DNA of 19,770 nucleotides, from NCBI GenBank assembly GCA_019313105.1, contig JAFDBW010000084.1, positions 1 through 19,770 of the forward strand, read 5' to 3'. The translations under genes were made by a program, and so were the position numbers. Every line of letters begins with the position of its first letter. The first letter of the stretch is position 1. Source of the DNA: Deltaproteobacteria bacterium. Lineage in GTDB: Bacteria > Desulfobacterota > Desulfuromonadia > Desulfuromonadales > BM103. Below, in pieces: positions 15,071-19,770 of this stretch. The notes below the pieces were generated by a model, which was not told where the DNA came from, did no database searches, and saw only the letters and a program-made list of their open reading frames with translations.

Positions 15071-15499
15071 CTACTGTACATCTCCCTCGAAGTAGACTTG
15101 TCGGATCGCGTAGATAATGATCGCCGTGGTCCAGCCAAACATGATGATGCCGTTGGCCGCCTGGTAAGATGCGAGGACCCGCCAATTCTCGTCGAGCAAC
15201 ACATCACCGTAGCCAAGCGTGGTATAAGTGACCATGGAGAAATAGATGGCTTTCTCCAGGGCCTCAATAGCATCAACTGCCAGGTATGCCCCTGCCCAGG
15301 CGGCCACCTCGATCAGCGTCACGATGAACATGCAGATCACGATCAAGCTGAGACGCAAGACGCGACTGCACACCCTGAAAATTTTGCCTGTATCTGCCGT
15401 TCGGCAAGAGAGTTTCATGGCCAGCATCATTCCGGATGCGTGAATCGCTGTTGTCAGGACCAGCATTATCGTAGCTATCAAAATTTTAGTGAGAATCAT
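15071..15499 (-). CDS. Small K+ channel (Ion_trans_2 pore), intact copy
   Basis: A 142-residue membrane protein. There is an N-terminal hydrophobic segment (about residues 4-28) and a second segment (about 48-72). A pore helix leads to the K+ selectivity filter TTLGYGD (residues 93-99), and an inner helix follows (about 113-133). There is no voltage sensor or RCK domain, so it resembles a minimal two-helix pore with an extra N-terminal helix; four copies would form a channel. The ATG at 15499 lies 15 bases after the truncated outer-membrane-factor gene. The same order is seen for the broken copy at 771-1201. With its upstream pump genes deleted, its own promoter is not evident. Possible roles are K+ flux or setting membrane potential during efflux; both are inferences. 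Confidence 0.9.
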   Translation of the reverse strand: MILTKILIATIMLVLTTAIHASGMMLAMKLSCRTADTGKIFRVCSRVLRLSLIVICMFIVTLIEVAAWAGAYLAVDAIEALEKAIYFSMVTYTTLGYGDVLLDENWRVLASYQAANGIIMFGWTTAIIIYAIRQVYFEGDVQ

Positions 15500-15560
15500 G
15501 ACGAGAACCTTGATTTATTCGAGGACACCGTCCCAGGCCCCGGTCCGTTCGCGCATCTCG
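15071..15560 (-). repeat. Direct repeat, right copy (channel gene plus end of OMF gene)
   Basis: Partner of 771-1262, in the same orientation. The channel gene, the spacer and the final OMF codons are almost the same in both copies, whereas the OMF sequence beyond that matches only as a paralogue. The two repeats bracket roughly 14 kb carrying the efflux operon, porin and glutamate decarboxylase genes. Confidence 0.85.
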
Positions 15561-15793
15561 GCTTTCATCGGCTCCGGGAGCAGCTCGACCGGGTCCCGGT
15601 CCCAGCGGATCTCCCAGCCGCCGCCGAGTGCCTTGTAGCCCTCGCCCAGATTGGCCGAGACGCTGCCCTGGGTGACCTTGAGCAGGTCCAGCTGCTGGGT
15701 ATTGGACGCCAGGGTGTTGATCAGGGTGTTGAAATCGATCGCACCCTCCCGGTACTGGATCGTCGCAACTGATACCGAGCGCTGGGAGACCGC
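15515..15793 (-). pseudogene. 3' fragment of a second outer-membrane-factor gene
   Basis: Translated on the minus strand this gives about 92 residues that align with residues 430-521 of the complete OMF at 1217-2782. It includes IQYREGAIDFNTLINTLASN and the identical C-terminal GGGWEIR and RERTGAWDGVLE, and it ends in TAA at 15515-15517. The coding sequence is clearly paralogous rather than identical, so this is the end of a second, older OMF gene. The first ~430 codons are gone. At about 15790-15800 it is joined, out of frame, to a fragment of a FUSC gene. Confidence 0.9.
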
Positions 15794-15798
15794 GGGGC

Positions 15799-15890
15799 GA
15801 CGCGGTAGGCGATCACCACCGCCAGGGCCGTTTTGAAGGGTTCCTTCGCTTCGGCAAAAAAAGCCTGCACGGGCTCCTCTGTCAAGTGAA
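15799..15890 (-). pseudogene. 5' fragment of a second FUSC/AaeB pump gene
   Basis: About 30 codons on the minus strand read HLTEEPVQAFFAEAKEPFKT followed by ALAVVIAY. The part KEPFKTALAVVIAY aligns with KEAFKTALAMVIAY near residues 30-43 of the complete FUSC pump at 4123-6354. The frame is lost at about 15800, where OMF sequence begins in another frame. No start codon for the fragment is evident; its 5' side abuts the end of the antiporter gene. Together with the OMF fragment it marks an internal deletion that removed the rest of FUSC, DUF1656, HlyD and most of OMF, about 4.7 kb if gene sizes matched the intact operon. Confidence 0.82.
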
Positions 15891-15907
15891 TATAGGCCGG
15901 GTTGCCG

Positions 15908-17119
15908 TCAGCAAGTCCCGGCGGAACGGCTCAACCTTGCCCCAAGTGCTGCGACCAGCGGGTTGGCGCTTATGCCGTGTCCGATAACACTCAGGATGAT
16001 GGTACAGACGACGGTCATCGAAATCGTGTGGCCGCCCGGCAGGTTTTCGTTGAGAACGATCACGGCAAAGACGATACTGGCCAACCCACGCGGGCCGAAC
16101 CAGCCCATAAAGAGCTTTTCATCGGTACTCAGCTTCATCCCCCTGAGGACGAGGAAGACCGGCAGCATACGGATGAGAGTCAGGCTGAGCAGAGCATAGA
16201 CGACAACCTCCCAGCTGAAAGAGTCGAGCGACTGACCGACGACGGCAGTGCCGAAGATCACCCAGGTGATCAGGGCCAGGGTGTCGCCGATCCCTTCGGC
16301 AGCCAGAAGAAAAGTGTGTTTATGTTTGCTTGCAAGCTTGCCATACAACATGCCGCCGACAAAACAGGCGATGAAGCCACTGCCGCCAAGCCACTGCGCC
16401 ACGGCGAAACAGGTGACTGCCAACGCCGGGACTGAGAGCTGCTGCCAGGTCTCGGTGACCCAGCCTCGTTCGGCACAGTATGGAAACAGACGTACAGCCA
16501 GGAAAGTCAAACCAGCACCTATGGCTGCGCCGATACCAATCGCTTCAACCACCAGTTTCAGTGCGAGCATCGAGGTACTGCCCTCGGCGCCGGTGCTGCT
16601 GGCCAGGGCCAGGAAAATGAAGAGGATCGGCACGCAGATGCCGTCGTTCAAGCCACTCTCCACATTCAGCCCCTCGCGGATATTGCTCGGTACGGCTTCG
16701 TTGGTCACCACCGCCTTGCCCAGCGCGGCATCGGTGGGCGCCAGCATGGTCGCAATCAGTGCGATTTCCAGCAGGGCCAGTCCGTCGAACAGCAGGTAGC
16801 CGGTGACGAACCCGAGCAGAATGGTGAGCGGCAGGCCGATCAGTAACAGTTTCTGGGGGATCTTGAAGGAGTGCTTCAGTTCACGGAGATTGGCGTTGGA
16901 GGCATCGGTAAAGAGGACCATAGCAAGGGCCAACTCGGCAAGGGTACTCAAAAGCTCTGCATCCACTTCCAGAGTCAGCGCCCCCAGGCCCAGAGGCCCA
17001 AGAAGCAGGCCGAAAGCCATAAAGACAACAGCGCCGTTGAAAAGTGTCTTTTCAAGACCTCCGCTGACCAGGCTGTAGAGAAAGACAAATGCGGCCAGGA
17101 TCGCCAGGTTTTCATACAT
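15908..17119 (-). CDS. CPA1-type Na+(K+)/H+ antiporter
   Basis: A 403-residue membrane protein with about 12 transmembrane segments that exchanges cations for protons. Family signatures are LIATMLAPTDAALGKAVVTN and, shortly after, LNVESGLNDGICVP, which contains the Asn-Asp pair expected in the ion-binding site of CPA1/NhaP-like antiporters. A later GWFGPRGLASIVFAV is also characteristic. The length is usual for those lacking a cytoplasmic tail. The ATG at 17119 (MYENLAILAAF) is preferred; a GTG at 17131 would add four residues. Its end (GARLSRSAGTC) lies directly next to the remnant FUSC fragment, so its natural 3' flank may have been altered. Na+, K+ or Li+ specificity is not readable from sequence. 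Confidence 0.93.
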   Translation of the reverse strand: MYENLAILAAFVFLYSLVSGGLEKTLFNGAVVFMAFGLLLGPLGLGALTLEVDAELLSTLAELALAMVLFTDASNANLRELKHSFKIPQKLLLIGLPLTILLGFVTGYLLFDGLALLEIALIATMLAPTDAALGKAVVTNEAVPSNIREGLNVESGLNDGICVPILFIFLALASSTGAEGSTSMLALKLVVEAIGIGAAIGAGLTFLAVRLFPYCAERGWVTETWQQLSVPALAVTCFAVAQWLGGSGFIACFVGGMLYGKLASKHKHTFLLAAEGIGDTLALITWVIFGTAVVGQSLDSFSWEVVVYALLSLTLIRMLPVFLVLRGMKLSTDEKLFMGWFGPRGLASIVFAVIVLNENLPGGHTISMTVVCTIILSVIGHGISANPLVAALGARLSRSAGTC

Positions 17120-17149
17120 GACAACTCTCACTGCCGAGGGTTTGCAGTT

Positions 17150-17178
17150 AGTATAACAGATTGGAATTATTGTTTAAC
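17150..17178 (-). promoter_or_regulatory. Candidate promoter of the antiporter gene
   Basis: On the minus strand TATACT (17150-17155) is a good -10 hexamer, and transcription from it would start about 24 bases before the ATG at 17119. The -35 region 17 bases upstream (GTTAAA) is poor, so the promoter would be weak or activator-dependent. Confidence 0.3.
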
Positions 17179-17211
17179 ACGACAGTTGAAACTGTGTCCG
17201 AAAAGAACTAG

Positions 17212-17484
17212 TCAATGCTCGGCTTCGTCATCAACCGTGAGCCCGACCGAAATCAGCGGCAAGTGCATTTCATAGATGCTGTTCAGGACGCCCAGCAGTT
17301 CCGCCTGGTCGCGAACCTGGCCCTGGAGTTTCGTCACCGGCGGCCCGGCATCCAGGATTTTATTGATGATCGTCATACCGTTGAGGCGTTCCGCCCAGCT
17401 TTCATCGAGGAAGCCCTTGACCAGGATTTGATATGTCGCCGAGGAAGTGAACCCCAATCTGTCGGCAATTTCCAACCTATCCAT
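17212..17484 (-). CDS. Small conserved hypothetical protein (90 aa)
   Basis: A soluble 90-residue protein. The central part resembles a widespread bacterial family of small unannotated proteins I recognise only by pattern. It starts SSATYQILVKGFLDESWAER and a short 'GMTI' strand. Then comes a GQVRDQAELLGVLNSIYEMH segment and finally the conserved ending LPLISVGL. No catalytic motif, membrane segment or DNA-binding helix is evident. The N-terminal 12 residues (MDRLEIADRLGF) are an extension on the family core. The ATG at 17484 has AGGAG six bases upstream, and a plausible promoter lies at 17505-17533. It sits between the two-component genes and the antiporter but is not tightly linked to either. 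Confidence 0.82.
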   Translation of the reverse strand: MDRLEIADRLGFTSSATYQILVKGFLDESWAERLNGMTIINKILDAGPPVTKLQGQVRDQAELLGVLNSIYEMHLPLISVGLTVDDEAEH

Positions 17485-17504
17485 TGCTATCTCCTGAAAG
17501 AAAG

Positions 17505-17533
17505 ATTGTGGCGACTGAAAGAAGGAGGGTCAA
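17505..17533 (-). promoter_or_regulatory. Candidate sigma70 promoter of the 90-aa gene
   Basis: On the minus strand TTGACC (17528-17533, five of six) is 17 bases from CACAAT (17505-17510, four of six). The start point near 17498 would leave a leader of about 14 bases that still contains the AGGAG site at 17491-17495. Confidence 0.4.
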
Positions 17534-17683
17534 CCACCGCCCAATCACAAAAAGAATTCCTTGATTGCAAGTAATTTTAGCAGTCTTTGTATGGAGTCCC
17601 ATCACCTGAAACGGGGGATAAATTGGTGATTGCGTTACTGAATCCGGGCATGGCGGACCAGATCAATGCCGGCGCCCACTTGA

Positions 17684-19081
17684 TTACAGGATTTTGAGCT
17701 GCTGTGCCCTGGTCACCGCATCGCGGCGGTCGCCGGCCTGCAGCTTGCCATAGATGTTATTCAGATGGGTCTTGACCGTCTCCGCCGAAATGCAGAGTCG
17801 GTCAGCGATCTCCTTGTCGCGCAGCCGCTCCTGCAAAAGAAGCAGGATCTCGTATTCGCGGTTGGTCAGTACGGTTCGCCAGTTCACCTGCTCGACCCGA
17901 ACCTTCTCTGGAGCGTCATCCTTCTGGCCGGCAAGGGTGTTGACGGCAAGCTGCAGGCCGGTGACCCAGCCCTCGGTACGCTCCTGCCAGGATGCCGCGG
18001 TCTCCGCATCGATTTCCCTGGCCAGGGCGGTTTCCAGGTAGGACTGGACGTCCCGGGCGCTGAACTCGAGGTCCCTGGTGCGGAGTTCGCAGAGCTGATG
18101 GTTCGCACGTAGGGAAGAGATCGGCAGGAACGGGTCCTGGCGGGTGATGATGACAAAACGCTTCGATTCAATCGGGCTCGTCAACACCCGGCTCAACAGG
18201 TCGAAGATCGCCTTGTCCTTGAGCAGATGCATGTTTTCCAGAACGATGGTCAGGTCTTCGGGACACTCTGCCAATTCGGCCACCAGGGCGCCGGCCAGGA
18301 TCGAGACCGGCGGCAGGTTGGCGGCTTCGACCAGGGCCGGCAGGTGGCGAGGGCGGTCGGCAAGAGGCTCCGCGGTCATGGCGACCCAGCTCTCGCAGAA
18401 TCGACGCAGGTTGTTATCCTCCCGGTCGATCGACCACCAGAGGTGCGGATGTCGGTGCCGGTTCAGCCAGTCGCAGACCAGCGTGCTCTTGCCGTAGCCG
18501 GCCGGGGCCACCAACAGGGTCAGGAACTTGTGGTGCTCATTCTCGAGGCGCAGGACCAGGTCCCGGCGGTGAATCAACCCATCAGTCAGTTCAGGTTTCC
18601 GCCATTTGCGCGAATCACTCCGGCTGCCGTTCGTCGCTGCGGCCGCAGCAGCCGTCTCACGGACCTTTTCGATCACGAGTTCGGTGATGTCCTTGCTCAG
18701 GTAACCCTTGCCGTCTCTCAGGGCATGGATCGCCGCGAGCAGTTCCTCCGGTGCGCTCTCCTTGAGCAGGTAGCCGGCGACCCCGGCTTCGAGCATCTCT
18801 TCGACATAACGCCTGGCAGAATGGATCGATAAAGCCAGGATCCGGCAATCCGGGTTTTCGGCGAAGATTTGGCGGGTCGCTTCGATGCCGTTGAGACGGG
18901 GCATGTTGATGTCCATGACCACCACGTCCGGTTGCAGCTTGCGGACTTTCTCGATCGCTTCCTGGCCGTTCTCAGCCTCTTCGATCACAGTCAGGCCCGG
19001 TTCCTGTTCGATCAGTGCCCGCAGCCCTTTGCGCAGCATGGCATGATCGTCAACCAGCAGGATCGAGGTCTGTTTTTGCAT
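17684..19081 (-). CDS. Hybrid response regulator: REC, MalT-like STAND ATPase, LuxR HTH
   Basis: A 465-residue regulator with three parts. Residues 1-125 are a NarL-type receiver: acidic pair D11/D12, phospho-acceptor D57 in VVVMDINMPRLNG, and K107 in GYLLKES. After an Ala-rich linker (142-150), residues about 165-385 resemble the ATPase of MalT-type LuxR regulators. These show Walker A APAGYGKST (192-200), a degenerate Walker B (LTIVLENMHLL, 277-287) and the sensor-like FVIITRQDP (309-317), plus a winged-helix-like GWVTGLQLA. Residues 404-465 are a LuxR helix-turn-helix (LTNREYEILLLL, then AETVKTHLNNIYGKL). The TPR-like sensor region of MalT is missing. Start ATG at 19081 lies 12 bases after the kinase gene, so they form one operon and presumably a signalling pair. 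Targets are unknown. Confidence 0.93.
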   Translation of the reverse strand: MQKQTSILLVDDHAMLRKGLRALIEQEPGLTVIEEAENGQEAIEKVRKLQPDVVVMDINMPRLNGIEATRQIFAENPDCRILALSIHSARRYVEEMLEAGVAGYLLKESAPEELLAAIHALRDGKGYLSKDITELVIEKVRETAAAAAATNGSRSDSRKWRKPELTDGLIHRRDLVLRLENEHHKFLTLLVAPAGYGKSTLVCDWLNRHRHPHLWWSIDREDNNLRRFCESWVAMTAEPLADRPRHLPALVEAANLPPVSILAGALVAELAECPEDLTIVLENMHLLKDKAIFDLLSRVLTSPIESKRFVIITRQDPFLPISSLRANHQLCELRTRDLEFSARDVQSYLETALAREIDAETAASWQERTEGWVTGLQLAVNTLAGQKDDAPEKVRVEQVNWRTVLTNREYEILLLLQERLRDKEIADRLCISAETVKTHLNNIYGKLQAGDRRDAVTRAQQLKIL

Positions 19082-19093
19082 AGCTTCACTCCG

Positions 19094-19770
19094 TCATGTT
19101 CTTGGCAATGACAGGATCACCCGGCACCCCCTGTGGGGGGCGGCGTCGATCTCCATTGAACCGTTCAGGTTCTTCATGCGTTCCTCGATGCTGAACAGGC
19201 CGAAACCGCCCAACGTGCTTTGCTCGGCATTGATTCGCTCGGGATCGAAGCCCGTGCCGTCGTCCTCGATGGTGATCCGGATGGCCTCCCGCTCAGCGTC
19301 CATGGTGATCTTTACGTGCTTTGCCCGCGCATGCTTGAAGATATTGGTCAACAGTTCGCGGATATTGCGGAACAGGATCGTCTGTTCATCCTCATCGAGT
19401 TCGTTGCCGGAGAGCTTGTTGTCCAGAGAGAGATCGATCTCGCCCGTGTACTGTTTGCGCTTCTCCTCGAACCACTCGGAGATGGATGCCCCCAGGCCGA
19501 GTTCGTGAATCGAGGGTGAACCGAGTTCGAAGATCAACTGCCGGGTGTCGCGGATCGCCTGGAGCAGCGAACCGGAGATCTCTTCGAGCTGATCTTTCAG
19601 CTTGGGGTCGTCGCAGATGGTGCCGCGGATCGCCGCCGCCAGCTGCAGGCGCGTCATGGCCAGGGCCTGGCTGACCTCATCGTGCAAATTCTCGGCGATG
19701 CGCCGCCGCTCCTGTTCCTCGGCGATGGTCAACTGCGAAGTCAGGGCCTTGAGGCGCTCCTGGTAATCGA
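19094..19770 (-). CDS. NarL-family sensor histidine kinase, C-terminal part
   Basis: The reading frame continues through the right edge of the window without a stop, so only the last 225 or so residues are seen. It carries a HisKA_3 dimerisation domain with the phospho-acceptor His in RRRIAENLHDEVSQALAM. An HATPase_c domain follows: N-box IRELLTNIFKHA, G1 box EDDGTGFDPE, and G2 box GGFGLFSIEERM. This matches kinases of the NarX/DegS/LiaS type that phosphorylate LuxR-type regulators. The sensory domain lies outside. The ORF's internal TTG at 19732 is not the real start, because coding sequence (DYQERLKALTSQ) extends upstream of it. It is followed directly by the hybrid response regulator, its likely partner. 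Confidence 0.93.
   Translation of the reverse strand, partial: DYQERLKALTSQLTIAEEQERRRIAENLHDEVSQALAMTRLQLAAAIRGTICDDPKLKDQLEEISGSLLQAIRDTRQLIFELGSPSIHELGLGASISEWFEEKRKQYTGEIDLSLDNKLSGNELDEDEQTILFRNIRELLTNIFKHARAKHVKITMDAEREAIRITIEDDGTGFDPERINAEQSTLGGFGLFSIEERMKNLNGSMEIDAAPHRGCRVILSLPRT

Noticed and set aside
1..19770. CRISPR array, insertion sequence or phage genes
   Set aside because: No regularly spaced repeats, transposase or structural phage genes are visible. The only mobility gene is the serine recombinase.

Overview
The window looks like chromosomal DNA of a Gram-negative proteobacterium. The evidence is an outer-membrane porin with a C-terminal Phe, two lipobox lipoproteins and a tripartite efflux operon with an outer-membrane factor. 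Starts are preceded by ordinary Shine-Dalgarno sites. Gene content would fit a Desulfuromonas/Geobacter-type deltaproteobacterium, but that is only an impression. Apart from one recombinase at the left edge, every gene recognised lies on the minus strand.

Layout. (1) 1-676: an orphan resolvase-type serine recombinase with its own terminator. (2) 771-9914 (minus): a long run of close genes. Read 5' to 3' these are an unrecognised membrane protein, a porin, a small lipoprotein, an EamA-type transporter, a FUSC/AaeB-type inner-membrane pump, a DUF1656 (AaeX-like) peptide, an HlyD/AaeA adaptor, a NodT-type outer-membrane factor, and a dead copy of a small K+ channel gene. (3) 10103-13432 (minus): glutamate decarboxylase followed by an AspT-family exchanger, with strong hairpins between and after them. 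No GadC-type (APC) antiporter is present. (4) 13433-15070: an AT-richer zone with a T7-G9-A-G5 run, a short FUSC_2/ArAE_1-like membrane protein with a good sigma70-type promoter, and a degenerate tRNA-Arg followed by an intact intrinsic terminator. (5) 15071-17131 (minus): an intact copy of the K+ channel gene, the 3' end of a second outer-membrane-factor gene joined directly to a 5' fragment of a second FUSC gene, and a CPA1-type Na+/H+ antiporter. (6) 17212-19770 (minus): a small hypothetical protein, a REC-STAND-HTH hybrid response regulator, and the C-terminal part of a NarL-family sensor kinase that runs off the window.

Main points. The efflux operon plus K+ channel existed twice, and the two copies decayed in opposite ways. 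The left copy keeps the pump genes, but its channel is killed by a stop inside the GYG selectivity filter and a +2 frameshift. The right copy keeps the channel but lost about 4.7 kb of pump genes by an internal deletion. The two copies are direct repeats about 14.3 kb apart that bracket the glutamate decarboxylase and efflux cluster, so the bracketed segment could be lost or amplified by recombination. The gadB/AspT-family pair may be an acid-resistance or decarboxylation-energy module that uses a non-GadC exchanger. The REC-STAND-LuxR regulator puts a MalT-like ATPase between a phospho-receiver and a DNA-binding domain. Together the genes suggest a locus for pH, ion and weak-acid stress at the envelope; that theme is inference.
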